In this document: positions 27,136-38,024 of the stretch, piece after piece
Layout of the letters: every line of letters starts with the position of its first letter
How positions within the stretch are numbered: position 1 is the first letter of the stretch
Assembly: GCF_005116735.1 (NCBI RefSeq)
Contig: NZ_SWDB01000030.1
Location: forward strand, 38,021-102,020
Length of the DNA stretch: 64,000 nucleotides
Origin: Thalassotalea mangrovi
Lineage (GTDB): Bacteria > Pseudomonadota > Gammaproteobacteria > Enterobacterales > Alteromonadaceae
Reading direction: 5' to 3'
Made by a program: the position numbers and the translations under genes
The notes under the pieces: model-generated
What the model was told of the DNA's origin: nothing
What the model saw: only the letters and a program-made list of their open reading frames with translations
The model's database searches: none

Positions 27136-27927
27136 ATGTTTTTAACCGTCTTTTTAATTTGTATGGCCCTTGGCATGGTAGTCGGCTTTCTCGCGGGATT
27201 GCTGGGTATTGGCGGTGGCCTGATTATTGTGCCAGCACTGGTATTTGTCCTGCCCATGTTAAATATCCAGGGCGAAATCGCCTTGCATATCGCTCTGGCA
27301 ACATCGCTGGCCTCAATCGTGGTGACCTCTTCTACTGCGGCTCTTAATCATTACAAACTGGGTAATATCCCCGTGCCGCTGGCCAAAGTGTTGATGCCAT
27401 TTGTTGCCGTTGGTGCAGTTCTCGGTGCCGTATTGGCCGATGAAATGTCAACCAAAGCGCTAACCACATTTTTCTCCACTTTTGTTATTCTCCTTGCCTG
27501 CTACATGTTATTTTCGATTCGGCAAACCGTGCATCGAAACCTGCCAGGTAAACCAGCATTACGCATCGTTGCGGTGATAACCGGCGTAATTGCCAGCCTG
27601 ATGGGGATCAGCGGTGGTGCGATTTTAGTGCCATTTCTTACCTATTGTGGAGTAAATATCCTTCGCTCCATTGGCGTTGCCACCGCCTGTGGTATGATTG
27701 TTTCCTTATTTGGAACCGTTGCCTATATCTTTGCGGGTATTGGTCACCATAATTTACCTGACTGGAGTGTCGGTTATGTTTACTTACCTGCGGTGTTGGG
27801 TATTTCATTAACCTCGACCATTCTCGCCAGATATGGTGTTAAACTGGCGACCCAGTTACCGGTAAAAACAATTAAAAAAGTATTTGCTGCTTTTCTGATA
27901 GTGGTAGCAGTAGAAATGATGATTTAA
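27136..27927 (+). CDS. TauE/SafE-family membrane exporter
   Basis: A 263-residue membrane protein with eight likely helices in two homologous halves, each opening with a Gly-rich turn: AGLLGIGGGLIIVPAL near residues 20-35 and SLMGISGGAILVPFL near 155-170. Family members are proposed to move sulfite, sulfonates or related organic anions across the inner membrane; the substrate is unknown here. It sits between ptsP and lgt (12-base gap to lgt), an arrangement seen in other gammaproteobacteria. Confidence 0.9.
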   Translation: MFLTVFLICMALGMVVGFLAGLLGIGGGLIIVPALVFVLPMLNIQGEIALHIALATSLASIVVTSSTAALNHYKLGNIPVPLAKVLMPFVAVGAVLGAVLADEMSTKALTTFFSTFVILLACYMLFSIRQTVHRNLPGKPALRIVAVITGVIASLMGISGGAILVPFLTYCGVNILRSIGVATACGMIVSLFGTVAYIFAGIGHHNLPDWSVGYVYLPAVLGISLTSTILARYGVKLATQLPVKTIKKVFAAFLIVVAVEMMI

Positions 27928-27939
27928 CAGGGAATTTTT

Positions 27940-28791
27940 ATGAGTATTGCGGCGATTCAATTTCCGGAAATTGACCCGATAATTTTTAGTATTGGGCCGT
28001 TAGCTTTGCGCTGGTATGGCATGATGTATCTGGTGGGCTTTGTGCTGGCGCTAATCATTGCCAATAAAGCAGCTGATCGCAGTCAGGGACTGTGGACCCG
28101 GGACCAGGTTGGCGATCTATTATTCTACGGGTTTTTAGGTGTCATTATCGGTGGTCGCGTCGGCTATGTAATCTTTTATCAATGGCAGCACTTTATCTCA
28201 GACCCATTATATCTTTTTGAAATTTGGAAAGGCGGGATGTCGTTCCATGGCGGGCTGCTCGGTGTCTTGCTGGCGATTGCCTTTTTCGCTCGCAAGGAGA
28301 AGAAAACCTTTTTCCAAGTGGGAGACTTTGTCGCGCCTTTAGTTCCGCTGGGGCTGGGCGCTGGCCGAATCGGCAACTTTATTAACGCCGAATTGTGGGG
28401 GCGTGAAACCGATGTGCCTTGGGCGATGGTGTTCCCTAACGATCCCGAACAATTACCGCGCCATCCTTCACAACTGTACGAGTTCTTTTTAGAAGGCGTG
28501 GTACTCTTTGCCATTATCTATTTGGTATGTAAGAAGCCGCGTCCAACCGGCCTGGCTTCAGGTCTGTTTTTAGCAGGATATGGTCTGTTCCGCATGTTTA
28601 TCGAATTTTTCCGGGAGCCCGATGCACACTTAGGCTTCGTGCTTTCATCACTGTCCATGGGGCAAATGTTGTCACTACCAATGGTTATTGCCGGGGTTGG
28701 CTTAATTGTCTGGGCATTGACCAAGTCCAGTGTTCCACAGCCCGTGGTTCAGAAAAAATCAACGTCTAAAGCAAAGGGGATGGCAAAATGA
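27940..28791 (+). CDS. lgt: Phosphatidylglycerol-prolipoprotein diacylglyceryl transferase
   Basis: The first enzyme of lipoprotein maturation: it adds diacylglycerol to the lipobox Cys. The 283-residue polytopic protein shows [27 protein letters not shown] and the signature [19 protein letters not shown] with the essential Arg, then [12 protein letters not shown]. An AGGGA ribosome site precedes the ATG. The last codons overlap the thyA start by four bases (ATGA), so the two are translationally coupled. LspA, the next enzyme of the pathway, is encoded at 37027. Confidence 0.97.
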   Translation: MSIAAIQFPEIDPIIFSIGPLALRWYGMMYLVGFVLALIIANKAADRSQGLWTRDQVGDLLFYGFLGVIIGGRVGYVIFYQWQHFISDPLYLFEIWKGGMSFHGGLLGVLLAIAFFARKEKKTFFQVGDFVAPLVPLGLGAGRIGNFINAELWGRETDVPWAMVFPNDPEQLPRHPSQLYEFFLEGVVLFAIIYLVCKKPRPTGLASGLFLAGYGLFRMFIEFFREPDAHLGFVLSSLSMGQMLSLPMVIAGVGLIVWALTKSSVPQPVVQKKSTSKAKGMAK

Positions 28792-29639
28792 GACAGTATT
28801 TAGATTTATGTCAACGCATACTCGATGAAGGGGTATGGGTCGATAACAAACGCACCGGTAAACGTTGTCTGACGGTAATCGATGCTGATTTGACCTATGA
28901 CGTAGCTGCTAATCACTTTCCGCTAATTACCACCCGTAAGAGCTTTTATAAGGCGGCTATCGCCGAGCTGATTGGTTATATTCGCGGTTACGATAACGCC
29001 GCAGATTTTCGTGCTCTTGGTACCCGTACCTGGGATGCCAATGCCAATGAAAACAGTGCCTGGCTTAACAATCCGCACCGTAAGGGCGAAGATGATATGG
29101 GCCGGGTATATGGGGTGCAGGGCAGATCCTGGCAAAAACCCGATGGTGGTCATGTGGATCAGCTGGCAAAAATCGTTGAAAACCTCAGCAATGGCATTGA
29201 TGACCGTGGTGAAATTTTAAGTTTCTACAATCCCGGTGAATTCCATATGGGCTGCCTGCGTCCTTGCATGCACACTCACAATTTCTCTCTGTTAGGCGAT
29301 ACCTTGTATCTGACCAGCTTTCAGCGCTCCTGTGACGTGCCACTGGGTTTAAACTTTAACCAGATTCAGGTGTTCACCTTCCTGGCGATTATGGCGCAGA
29401 TCACCGGTAAGAAGCCGGGCAAGGCGTTCCACAAAATAGTTAATGCGCATATCTATGAAGATCAACTGGAGATGATGCGTGATGTGCAGTTAAAGCGTGA
29501 CCCGTATCCTGCACCAGAGCTGAAAATCAACCCGGATATTAAATCACTGAAAGACTTGGAAACCTGGGTAACGATGGACGATTTTGAAGTGGTCGGTTAT
29601 CAGCATCATGATCCGATTCAATACCCGTTTTCGGTATAA
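28788..29639 (+). CDS. thyA: Thymidylate synthase
   Basis: Converts dUMP to dTMP using methylene-tetrahydrofolate. Active-site Cys182 lies in [23 protein letters not shown] and the C-terminal [10 protein letters not shown] (carboxyl-terminal Val closes the site) are intact. At 283 residues it belongs to the longer form, with an insert around [14 protein letters not shown] compared with the 264-residue E. coli enzyme. It overlaps lgt by four bases. Confidence 0.97.
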   Translation: MRQYLDLCQRILDEGVWVDNKRTGKRCLTVIDADLTYDVAANHFPLITTRKSFYKAAIAELIGYIRGYDNAADFRALGTRTWDANANENSAWLNNPHRKGEDDMGRVYGVQGRSWQKPDGGHVDQLAKIVENLSNGIDDRGEILSFYNPGEFHMGCLRPCMHTHNFSLLGDTLYLTSFQRSCDVPLGLNFNQIQVFTFLAIMAQITGKKPGKAFHKIVNAHIYEDQLEMMRDVQLKRDPYPAPELKINPDIKSLKDLETWVTMDDFEVVGYQHHDPIQYPFSV

Positions 29640-30245
29640 TCGCTGAGGCGATTAAACCGAAAAACAGGAGGTCTCGGGTTTCAGGTCTCAGGTCTCGGAG
29701 GGCTAACGGCCTTAACTTTGAGCTACTAGCACGCTGATAAATCAGCTCTTGGCACACGATTAAAATCGTTCCTGGCATGCAATCGAAGATTGCGCCTAGC
29801 AAAAACCAAAGAGCGAGATCCCGGCCTTCGCCGGGATGACCGTTTCAAAGGTTATTCTTTTTCACCGAAAATTGAATCGGAAATATGTTCCAGACATTTC
29901 CGACATACCAGCGTCCATACCGGCATCCATGCATTTTCGGCATACCGGTCAGCCATGAGCATAACCCTTAGTCACCTTTCGACCCCCTTTGACACTATAA
30001 ATAGTTAGTAGCGTTCAGAGTCTTCGTCATTTCCTGCCACGACAGGAAATCTCAGTCAAAATATAAAAAGCGAGATCCCCGCTTCCGCGGGGATTACGTT
30101 GAAAACCAGAAAACTGCCCGAAGCAATCTTCGATTGTGTACCCGGAATGAATCTTTGATTCATGTACTCGGAGGAATATATATTCCGTACCCGCAGCGAC
30201 GATTTTTGTCGCGTACGAAATCTAGCATTTCCTGAATTTTGGTCA
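29640..30245. repeat. Repeat island 6 (HEP, TAG, R73, inverted TAC)
   Basis: HEP run 29670-29713; TAG modules 29721-29800 with stems GCTGA/TCAGC, ACGATT/AATCGT and GCAATC/GATTGC; half R73 29814-29840; a text with GGAAATATGTTCCAGAC and three ATTTCC/GACATACC-type words 29868-29968; full R73 30025-30097 (stem CCCCGCttccGCGGGG); TAC modules in reverse orientation 30117-30216 with stems GCAATC/GATTGT, ATGAATC/GATTCAT, GGAATATATATTCC and GCGAC/GTCGC. No gene is supported. Confidence 0.85.
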
Positions 30246-30276
30246 TAAAAAAACCGGCTATTAAGCCGGTTTTTTC
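30246..30276 (-). terminator. Terminator of rpsT (usable on both strands)
   Basis: ACCGGCT and AGCCGGT arms around a TATTA loop with A-run on one side and T-run on the other. On the minus strand it lies just after the rpsT stop; on the plus strand it could also stop read-through from the repeat island. Confidence 0.88.
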
Positions 30277-30289
30277 ATTCACTTAAAAC

Positions 30290-30550
30290 TTATAATGCTT
30301 TGATAGCAGCATTTAAGCGGCTCTTAGCACGAGCAGCTTTGTTTTTGTGAATCAAGCCTTTGCCTGCCATACGGTCCAGGATTGGAGCAGCAACAGCAAA
30401 CTCTTGAGTTGCAACTTCTTTATTACCTGCTTCAATAGCAGCGATAACTTTTTTCACATAGGTGCGCATCATTGAGCGGCGACTTGCATTGTGTTGGCGA
30501 CGCTTTTCAGATTGGATAGCGCGCTTCTTAGCAGACTTAGAGTTAGCCAA
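30290..30550 (-). CDS. rpsT: 30S ribosomal protein S20
   Basis: An 86-residue basic helical protein that binds 16S rRNA early in small-subunit assembly. [19 protein letters not shown] and [20 protein letters not shown] match S20 closely. The start codon is TTG (30550-30548) with TAGGAG upstream. E. coli rpsT also uses UUG, a feature linked there to autogenous control, so the choice looks conserved. A strong promoter precedes it. murJ is divergent on the other side of a long repeat island. Confidence 0.97.
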   Translation of the reverse strand: MANSKSAKKRAIQSEKRRQHNASRRSMMRTYVKKVIAAIEAGNKEVATQEFAVAAPILDRMAGKGLIHKNKAARAKSRLNAAIKAL

Positions 30551-30600
30551 GGTAAACTCCTAAATATTTAAAATAAGATAGCCATAATTTAAGGCGGTGA

Positions 30601-30629
30601 AATATGCCTGTTTTTTCCACGGATGTCAA
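30601..30629 (-). promoter_or_regulatory. Sigma-70 promoter of rpsT
   Basis: On the minus strand, TTGACA (30629-30624) and CATATT (30606-30601) are separated by 17 bases. The -35 box is the exact consensus. The -10 box ends about 50 bases before the rpsT start codon, leaving a short leader. Confidence 0.7.
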
Positions 30630-30790
30630 ATATTTTGTGTAATCACTCACAAATCATCGCCATCGCCGAAAATCCAAATCGTCGAACAATCCGACAATCT
30701 TTTCGAAGCAATCTTTACAGCACCTGTTACTTGCCGGCAATTATAGAGGAAAAGGATAAGGGTATCGAGAGGGTGTTACAAAAGAATCAA

Positions 30791-31500
30791 GGTTTCCGGT
30801 CTCAGGTTTCCGGTTTCGGAGGGCGAACGGCCTTAATCTCAGCTTCGAGCACATTACATTCCTGGCACGCTGGCGAGCCAGCTTCTAGCAACTAGCGATC
30901 TGTTATTAGGTTTGCGGGTACATAAAACCCAAAGGTTTTATTCCGGGTACGCCAATGAAAAACATTGGCTCCGGGTACGTAAAATTAAAATTTTACTTCG
31001 GGTAAAGGCGCTCCGTTGTTACCGACGTTAGTCTGTCACCCAAAATGCGACAACAAGAGCATTTTTTCCAACAGCGAAGCTTACCTCTTTAACAGTGGCG
31101 TTGTGTCAACATCGCCACTTAACCTAATCTTCGTCATTTCCTGCCACGACAGGAAATCTCAGTCAAAATATAAAAAAGCGAGATCCCCGCTTTCGCGGGG
31201 ATGACTTCTGAGACTTAAGCTCAAGGCGCTTCGTTAACACAGAAAATTGAATCGGAAATATGTTCCAGACATTTCCGACATACCAGCGTCCATGCCGGTA
31301 TCCATGCATTTTCGACATACCTGTCATCCATGACCATAATCCTTAGACAACTTAAGTCACCCTTGGACACCGCGACGAAGTCATCAGCGATGTTAATCGT
31401 CACCGAGAATCTGACAGCGAGAAGATTATCTCCCTCGACGCAGTCTCCCTCCGAAACAGCATTGACACTAGTTCTAGTGTCTCTGCTTAGCCTTGTGTTA
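30791..31500. repeat. Repeat island 7 (HEP, TAG, TAC, BH, R73, BH)
   Basis: HEP run 30791-30834; TAG modules 30841-30896 (stem GCTGGC/GCCAGC); TAC modules 30915-31003 with stems ATAAAAC/GTTTTAT, CCAATG/CATTGG and TAAAAT/ATTTTA; BH 31094-31119 (GTGGCG/CGCCAC); R73 31132-31205 (stem CCCCGCtttcGCGGGG); ATCCATGACCATAA text about 31240-31345; BH 31458-31487 (AGCA, GACACTAG / CTAGTGTC, TGCT) ending 50 bases before murJ. The order again follows HEP, TAG, TAC, R73. No gene; the murJ promoter must lie within or after this block. Confidence 0.85.
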
Positions 31501-31537
31501 GCATTATCCCAATCAATAACAACAGGAGCTTAATCGT

Positions 31538-33118
31538 TTGAGCAAACGATTATTAAAATCAGGGATCATTGTCAGCGCTATGACTCTGGTATCGCGCGTT
31601 TTAGGTTTAGTCCGTGATGTAGTGATTGCCCGCTTTATGGGAACGGATGCCGGCGCTGACGTTTTCTTCTTTGCTAATAAAATTCCCAATTTCCTGCGTC
31701 GATTATTTGCCGAAGGGGCATTTGCGCAGGCGTTTGTTCCTGTGCTTAGCGAATATCAGTCGAAAGACGATAATGATCGCCATACCCGAGAGCTAATCGC
31801 CAAGGTTAGTGGTACGTTAGGTGTGATACTAACCATCGTCACTTTACTGGGTGTTATCGCATCACCGGTATTGGTAGCGTTATTTGGTTTTGGTTGGTTT
31901 TTAGACTGGGTTAATGGTGAGCCGGGCGCGGAAAAATTTGAATTAGCCTCCTTGTTATTGAAAATTACTTTTCCTTATTTGTGGTTTATCAGTCTGACGG
32001 CACTGGCCGGTGCTATCTTAAATACTTTAGGCAAATTTGCCGCCGCAGCGTTTACTCCGGTTTTATTAAACGTTGCCATCATCCTTGCGGCCATCATAGG
32101 TGCCGATTATTTTGAAGAACCGGCTTTTGCCCTGGCTTGGGGCGTATTCTTTGGTGGTCTGATCCAGTTTTTATTCCAGATTCCGTTTCTGTTACGAGCC
32201 AATTCACTGGTGGCCCCGAGTTGGGGCTGGCAGCACCCAGGGGTGAAGAAAATTCGTAAGCTGCTGATCCCTGCCTTATTTGGTGTTTCCGTTACCCAAA
32301 TTAACTTATTGCTTGATACGTTAATCGCCAGTTTCTTAGTCACCGGTTCAATCAGCTGGCTCTACTATGCCGATCGTTTGCTGGAATTCCCACTTGGGCT
32401 ATTTGGCATCGGTATTGCCACGGTGATACTGCCTAGCTTATCCCGGCTGCATGCCAAGCAAAACCCGCAGGAATTTTCACAAACCCTGTCCTGGGCATTG
32501 CGCATTGTCAGTTTACTCGGCTGGCCGGCCCTTGCCGGGCTGCTGATACTGGCGCAACCCATTATTATGGTGCTGTTTATGCGTGGCGAGTTTTCTCAAC
32601 AAGATGTCATTCAGGTCTCTATGGCACTCTATGCGTATTTATGCGGTTTAGTGAGCTTTATGTTTATAAAGGTGTTGGCGCCGGGCTTTTATGCCCGCCA
32701 GGACACCAAAACCCCGGTAAAAATAGGCATCATTGCGATGATCGCCAATATGGTATTTAACCTGTCTTTGGCACCGTTCCTCGGTTTTGTGGGGCTGGCC
32801 TTGGCGACGGCGATGTCCGCTACCTTAAACGCATTTTTGCTGTACCGGGGGTTAAAATCCTTAGGTGTTTACCAACTGGAAAAAGAAACCGTGCTGGTGA
32901 TTGCTAAAATGATCGGTTCGGCCCTGATCATGACCCTGGTTTTATGGCAATTTACCCCGGCCTTCGATGCCTGGCTCAGTGTCAGTCTTCTGACTCAGGT
33001 AAGCTGGCTTAGCGGGCTGATTTTCCTTGGCGCTGGCGTCTACCTAGTTTGTTTATTGCTGACCGGCATGCGCCTGCGCCATTTTATCGTCAACAGTGGC
33101 GAAATTACTGCGAATTAG
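31538..33118 (+). CDS. murJ: Lipid II flippase MurJ
   Basis: A 526-residue membrane protein of the MOP superfamily with about 14 helices that moves lipid II across the inner membrane for peptidoglycan synthesis. The N-terminal stretch SRVLGLVRDVVIARFMG and the following ADVFFFANKIPNFLRRLFAEGAFAQAFVPV are nearly invariant in MurJ, including Arg residues of the central cavity. The start is TTG 31538 behind a CAGGAG site. It heads the murJ-ribF-ileS-lspA-fkpB-ispH block, about 110 bases before ribF. Confidence 0.96.
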   Translation: MSKRLLKSGIIVSAMTLVSRVLGLVRDVVIARFMGTDAGADVFFFANKIPNFLRRLFAEGAFAQAFVPVLSEYQSKDDNDRHTRELIAKVSGTLGVILTIVTLLGVIASPVLVALFGFGWFLDWVNGEPGAEKFELASLLLKITFPYLWFISLTALAGAILNTLGKFAAAAFTPVLLNVAIILAAIIGADYFEEPAFALAWGVFFGGLIQFLFQIPFLLRANSLVAPSWGWQHPGVKKIRKLLIPALFGVSVTQINLLLDTLIASFLVTGSISWLYYADRLLEFPLGLFGIGIATVILPSLSRLHAKQNPQEFSQTLSWALRIVSLLGWPALAGLLILAQPIIMVLFMRGEFSQQDVIQVSMALYAYLCGLVSFMFIKVLAPGFYARQDTKTPVKIGIIAMIANMVFNLSLAPFLGFVGLALATAMSATLNAFLLYRGLKSLGVYQLEKETVLVIAKMIGSALIMTLVLWQFTPAFDAWLSVSLLTQVSWLSGLIFLGAGVYLVCLLLTGMRLRHFIVNSGEITAN

Positions 33119-33227
33119 TTGGGCCAATGTGCTGATTATTAAAGCACACTGATATATAATTCGTCGGTTTTTAAAGGTAAAGGCGTGAAACGGGGTAAAA
33201 CCCAACGTTTAAAGGTGAACGATTTTA

Positions 33228-34175
33228 ATGCAGTTGGTTCGGGGCATTCACAATATTCGCGACCGTCATCACGGTTGCGTGTTGACGATTGGTAATTTTG
33301 ACGGCGTACATTTAGGTCATCAGCGGGTCATTTCTGCGCTGGTGGTGAAAGCGGCCGAGCTTAATGCGATCCCGGCGGTGATGGTTTTTGAACCACAACC
33401 GCAAGAACTGTTTAATCCGCAACATGCGCCGGCCAGGTTGTCGCGATTACGCGATAAATATCATTTGTTAGAACAACTCGGGGTAAAGCGACTCATTTGT
33501 GTCAACTTTAACCGCCGTTTCGCAAGTCAGAGTGCCGAAGATTTTATCGAAAATCTGTTGGTAGCCAAACTCGGTATTAAGCATTTGATTATTGGTGATG
33601 ATTTTCGCTTTGGTAAAAATCGACAGGGCGATTTTGCTATGTTGCAGCGGGCAAGCATGCGCTTTGATTTTTCGGTCACCGATACCGCCAGCTATAAGCT
33701 TGCCGATTGTCGAATTTCCAGTACAGCAATCCGTCAGGCCTTGTATCGTGATGATTTGACCGAAGCACAACGCATGTTGGGACGCCCGTATTCCATTATG
33801 GGACGCGTGGTACACGGTGATAAGCGTGGCCGAAGCATCGGTTTTCCGACCGCTAATGTGCTATTAAAACGCTGTGTCTCGCCAGTCAAAGGTGTCTATG
33901 CGGTGAAAATTTTTGTTGCCGGTGAAATCCATTATGGGGTTGCCAATATTGGTTCAAGACCTACCATTAATGGCGAGCGACAACAGCTGGAAGTCCATAT
34001 TTTTGATTTCAAACGCGACCTTTACGGTCAGCAGATTGAAGTCGCCCTGTTGCAGAAATTGCGTCAGGAGGTGCGATTTAATTCCGTCGATGAATTAAGT
34101 CAGCAAATTAGAAAAGATAGTGAGCAGGCCCGCACCTACGTGCAGGCTCTGGTTAATGCCGAACTAAACGGATAA
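33228..34175 (+). CDS. ribF: Bifunctional riboflavin kinase/FMN adenylyltransferase
   Basis: Makes FMN and then FAD from riboflavin. The N-terminal nucleotidyltransferase domain has [16 protein letters not shown] and the later [11 protein letters not shown] motif; the C-terminal kinase domain starts near residue 185 with [18 protein letters not shown], which holds the ATP/Mg site, and continues with GVYAVKIFV and IGSRPTING. 315 residues is the standard length. Its stop overlaps the first possible ileS ATG by one base. Confidence 0.97.
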   Translation: MQLVRGIHNIRDRHHGCVLTIGNFDGVHLGHQRVISALVVKAAELNAIPAVMVFEPQPQELFNPQHAPARLSRLRDKYHLLEQLGVKRLICVNFNRRFASQSAEDFIENLLVAKLGIKHLIIGDDFRFGKNRQGDFAMLQRASMRFDFSVTDTASYKLADCRISSTAIRQALYRDDLTEAQRMLGRPYSIMGRVVHGDKRGRSIGFPTANVLLKRCVSPVKGVYAVKIFVAGEIHYGVANIGSRPTINGERQQLEVHIFDFKRDLYGQQIEVALLQKLRQEVRFNSVDELSQQIRKDSEQARTYVQALVNAELNG

Positions 34176-34183
34176 TGAAGTCA

Positions 34184-37006
34184 ATGAGTGATTATAAACA
34201 TACGTTAAATTTACCTGAAACGGCATTCCCAATGCGTGGTAACTTGCCGCAACGGGAACCGAAAGTATTGAAAGAGTGGGCTGAAAAGGATCTTTACGGA
34301 AAGATTCGCGCGGCGAAAAAGGGTAAAAAATCATTCATTTTGCATGACGGTCCTCCGTATGCAAATGGGAATATTCACTTAGGTCATGCGGTTAATAAGA
34401 TTTTAAAAGATATTATTGTCAAAGCGAAAACCCTGTCTGACTTTAATTCGCCATATGTTCCTGGTTGGGATTGTCATGGTCTGCCGATTGAGTTAGTGGT
34501 TGAGAAAAAATTTGGCAAGCCCGGCAAAAAACTTAATTCTGCCGAGTTTCGACAAAAATGTCGTGATTACGCATTGAAACAGGTTGATGGCCAGCGTGAA
34601 GACTTCAAACGTCTTGGCGTTTTTGCCGACTGGGACAAGCCGTACCTGACCATGGATTTTGCCACAGAGGCAAATATCATCCGCGCCTTGGCAAAAATCA
34701 CCGATAATGGTCACCTGCATCAGGGCTTTAAGCCGGTACACTGGTGTACCGACTGTGGTTCGGCGCTGGCGGAAGCGGAAGTCGAATACAAAGATAAAGT
34801 ATCGCCGGCCATTGATGTGAAGTTTACCGCCAGTGATGATATCGCCGACAAATTCTCGCACCCACAAGGTCATAGCGGCCAGGGGCCGGTAGGCATCGTT
34901 ATCTGGACCACGACACCGTGGACACTGCCAGCCAACCGTGCCATCTCTGTACATCCTGAATTGCAGTACAGCTTAGTTCAGGTTGAAGGCGATAAAGGCC
35001 CACAACGCCTGATCCTGGCGACCGATTTGGTAAAAGATTGTATGGATCGTTTTGGTATTGATAAATACCATGCACTTGGTTTTTGTCAGGGCCGCGACCT
35101 GGAAAATATCCATGTCCAGCATCCGTTTTATGACTTTACCGTGCCGATTATTCTTGGTGAGCATGTTACTACCGATTCCGGTACTGGTTGTGTACATACT
35201 GCACCAGGACACGGTGTTGATGACTTTAATGTTGGTAAACAATATAGCCTTGAAGTGGCAAACCCTGTTGGTGCTAATGGGGTTTACCTGGCTGATACAG
35301 AGCTGTTTGCCAACCAGCACGTGTTTAAAGCCAATGACAATGTTGTCGAAGTGTTAAAAGAGAAAGGCGCATTGGTGCATCATCATGCCTATGAGCACTC
35401 TTATCCACATTGCTGGCGCCATAAAACGCCGATCATTTTCCGGGCGACGCCACAATGGTTTATCAGCATGGACCAAAACGGCTTGCGTCAGAAGTCGCTA
35501 GAAGAGATTAAGAAAACCGAATGGATCCCGGATTGGGGCCAAAGCCGAATTGAAAGCATGGTTGAAGGACGACCGGACTGGTGTATCTCCCGTCAGCGTA
35601 CCTGGGGCGTGCCGATTGCATTATTTGTCCACAAAGACACCAATGCGCTACATCCTGACTCGGTTGCTCTGATGGAGCAGGTCGCACAACGCGTTGAAGA
35701 GCAGGGCATCCAAGCCTGGTTTGACCTGGAAGCGGAAGAGTTGTTGGGTAGCGAAGCCCAGGATTACATTAAAATTACCGATACCCTGGATGTATGGTTT
35801 GATTCTGGTGTTTCTCACTATTCCGTCGTAGAAGCACGCGAAGAATTTGATAAAAAAGCCGATCTCTACCTCGAAGGTAGTGACCAGCACCGTGGCTGGT
35901 TTATGTCGTCGATGATGTCATCGGTAGCGATGAATGGTAGTGCGCCATACTCGCAGGTATTAACCCATGGGTTTACCGTTGATGTTAAAGGTCACAAGAT
36001 GTCCAAATCATTGGGCAATGTGATCACCCCAGCTGAGATCACCAATAAGCTTGGTGCGGATATTCTGCGTTTGTGGGTGGCATCGGTGAATTACACTCAG
36101 GAAATCACCGTTTCTGACGAAATTTTTAAACGTCAGGCCGATGCTTATCGTCGTATCCGTAACACCTCTCGCTTCCTGCTAGCGAACATGAGCGGTTTCG
36201 ATCCTGATCAGCATACGGTTGCTTTTGATGACATGGTGGCGTTGGATCGCTGGGTGGTCGGTAAAGCGGCACAGCTTCAGGATGAGATTATCGAGGCTTA
36301 TGAGAACTATGAGTTCCATGCGGTTGTGCAAAAGCTGATGAACTTCTGTACCACTGAGTTGGGTGGTTTTTATCTGGATATCATTAAAGACCGTCAGTAT
36401 ACCGCTCAGGAAAACAGTAACGCCCGCCGTTCTTGTCAAACCGCGTTATACCTGATTGCCGAAGCCATGGTTCGTTGGATGGCTCCGATTTTATCTTTTA
36501 CGGCCCAGGAAATCTGGCAGGAACTGCCAGGTGAACGTGAAGAGTTTGTATTTACCGGTGAATGGTTCACTGGCCTGAAAGCGTTAGCTGAAGATACCGA
36601 GTTCAACAATGAATACTGGCAAAGCTTGCTAGCCGTGCGCACCGCGGTGAATAAAGCGTTAGAGCAGGCGCGTCGCGATGAAATCGTGGGTGCGACGTTG
36701 CAGGCCGATGTTACCTTGTACGCAGACGCCAAACTAGCCAAGCGTTTGCAGGCTATGGGTGATGAGCTGAGGTTTGTGTTAATTACCTCAAAAGCAACGG
36801 TAAATGAAGTAGTTGGCGCGCCGCAAGATGCGCTTGCTACCGATGTCGATGGCTTGTGGTTGAGCATTAAAGCCTCAGACGGTAAGAAGTGTGAGCGTTG
36901 CTGGCATTATACCGATGATGTTGGCACCCATGCTGAGCACAATGATTTGTGCGGTCGCTGTATTACTAATGTTGACGGTGACGGTGAAATCCGCCACTTC
37001 GCATAA
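34184..37006 (+). CDS. ileS: Isoleucyl-tRNA synthetase
   Basis: Class I synthetase that charges tRNA-Ile and edits valine. Motifs: HIGH-type [12 protein letters not shown], the editing domain with [18 protein letters not shown] around residue 605, and the C-terminal zinc site CERCWHY ... CGRC. I chose ATG 34184 because [19 protein letters not shown] matches the E. coli N-terminus; an ATG at 34175 overlapping the ribF stop is the alternative. About 940 residues is the usual length. Followed at once by lspA. Confidence 0.97.
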   Translation: MSDYKHTLNLPETAFPMRGNLPQREPKVLKEWAEKDLYGKIRAAKKGKKSFILHDGPPYANGNIHLGHAVNKILKDIIVKAKTLSDFNSPYVPGWDCHGLPIELVVEKKFGKPGKKLNSAEFRQKCRDYALKQVDGQREDFKRLGVFADWDKPYLTMDFATEANIIRALAKITDNGHLHQGFKPVHWCTDCGSALAEAEVEYKDKVSPAIDVKFTASDDIADKFSHPQGHSGQGPVGIVIWTTTPWTLPANRAISVHPELQYSLVQVEGDKGPQRLILATDLVKDCMDRFGIDKYHALGFCQGRDLENIHVQHPFYDFTVPIILGEHVTTDSGTGCVHTAPGHGVDDFNVGKQYSLEVANPVGANGVYLADTELFANQHVFKANDNVVEVLKEKGALVHHHAYEHSYPHCWRHKTPIIFRATPQWFISMDQNGLRQKSLEEIKKTEWIPDWGQSRIESMVEGRPDWCISRQRTWGVPIALFVHKDTNALHPDSVALMEQVAQRVEEQGIQAWFDLEAEELLGSEAQDYIKITDTLDVWFDSGVSHYSVVEAREEFDKKADLYLEGSDQHRGWFMSSMMSSVAMNGSAPYSQVLTHGFTVDVKGHKMSKSLGNVITPAEITNKLGADILRLWVASVNYTQEITVSDEIFKRQADAYRRIRNTSRFLLANMSGFDPDQHTVAFDDMVALDRWVVGKAAQLQDEIIEAYENYEFHAVVQKLMNFCTTELGGFYLDIIKDRQYTAQENSNARRSCQTALYLIAEAMVRWMAPILSFTAQEIWQELPGEREEFVFTGEWFTGLKALAEDTEFNNEYWQSLLAVRTAVNKALEQARRDEIVGATLQADVTLYADAKLAKRLQAMGDELRFVLITSKATVNEVVGAPQDALATDVDGLWLSIKASDGKKCERCWHYTDDVGTHAEHNDLCGRCITNVDGDGEIRHFA

Positions 37007-37026
37007 TTGAGTTTTTGAGAATAATA

Positions 37027-37533
37027 ATGAGTATTAAAAATTCTGGCTTGAAATGGCTGTGGTTAGCGCTAGTAATGCTGATTGTCGATCAGGTCACCAA
37101 GCAATTGGTGGTGGCAGGCATGGACTTGTATCAATCGATTCCAGTCATACCATTTTTTAACCTGACTTATGTCCATAATACCGGTGCAGCGTTCAGCTTT
37201 TTAGCTGACGCTGGCGGCTGGCAACGTTGGTTTTTCAGCGCCATTGCCCTGGGCGTCAGTGCTCTGTTAACGGTATGGATGGCAAAAGCAAAACCTAATC
37301 AGCGATTGATTTGCATCAGCTATGCGTTGATTATTTCCGGCGCCTTGGGCAATTTGATCGACCGCCTGGCGTTTGGCTATGTCATCGACTTCCTCGATTT
37401 CTACATTGGTGATAACCACTGGCCAGCCTTTAATATTGCCGATTCTGCAATTTTTGTTGGTGCCGCTTTGATGATTTTCGAAGCCTTTACCAATGAAGAT
37501 GATAAATCCGAACGCGCAGAAAGTAAGTCTTAA
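37027..37533 (+). CDS. lspA: Signal peptidase II (lipoprotein signal peptidase)
   Basis: A four-helix aspartic protease that removes the signal peptide from lipidated prolipoproteins. LIVDQVTKQ in the first helix-loop, the NTGAAFSFL segment, and the two catalytic-Asp motifs GNLIDRLAFGYVIDFL and FNIADSAIF are all present. The ATG at 37027 gives a normal N-terminus (168 residues); an in-frame TTG at 37015 is less likely. It is 20 bases past ileS, as in E. coli. Confidence 0.96.
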   Translation: MSIKNSGLKWLWLALVMLIVDQVTKQLVVAGMDLYQSIPVIPFFNLTYVHNTGAAFSFLADAGGWQRWFFSAIALGVSALLTVWMAKAKPNQRLICISYALIISGALGNLIDRLAFGYVIDFLDFYIGDNHWPAFNIADSAIFVGAALMIFEAFTNEDDKSERAESKS

Positions 37534-37556
37534 CGATATATACCCTGGAGATAGAT

Positions 37557-37991
37557 ATGGCGAGCAGTATGATAGCCAATGATTCTACCGTTTTAATGCA
37601 CATTACCATGAAGCTGGCCGATGGCTCAGCGGCGGACAGTACTAAGGTCAATAATAAGCCGGCCAAGGTGATCATGGGTGATAACAGTTTATCGCCTGCC
37701 TTTGAAGCTGAGTTATTGGGTTTGCAAGCGGGAGAAAGTAAAGAGTTTACCCTGCAGGCAAAAGATGCGTTTGGTGAAGTGAATCCGGATAATATCCATT
37801 ATCTGGACAGAACCAAATTTAGCAGCGAGACACCAGCCGAAGTCGGTAGTATTATAACTTTCAGCCAGCCAGGCGGAGAATTACCTGGGATTATTCGTGA
37901 AGTGAACGACCTGTCGGTAACCGTGGATTTTAATCATCCGTTGGCCGGTCAGGCAATTACATTCGCCGTTGATGTGGTTGAGATCCTGTGA
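37557..37991 (+). CDS. fkpB: FKBP-type peptidyl-prolyl isomerase FkpB (SlpA)
   Basis: A 144-residue cytoplasmic FKBP of the SlyD/SlpA group: VLMHITMKLADGSAADST, then GDNSLSPAFEAELLGLQAGE, the inserted chaperone flap around FGEVNPDNIHYLDRTKF, and VDFNHPLAGQAITFAV at the end. It catalyses proline isomerisation and aids folding. GGAG lies just before the ATG. The lspA-fkpB-ispH order is conserved in many gammaproteobacteria. Confidence 0.95.
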   Translation: MASSMIANDSTVLMHITMKLADGSAADSTKVNNKPAKVIMGDNSLSPAFEAELLGLQAGESKEFTLQAKDAFGEVNPDNIHYLDRTKFSSETPAEVGSIITFSQPGGELPGIIREVNDLSVTVDFNHPLAGQAITFAVDVVEIL

Positions 37992-38024
37992 TCTCACTGA
38001 CGTCGATTTAACAGAGGGAGCATA

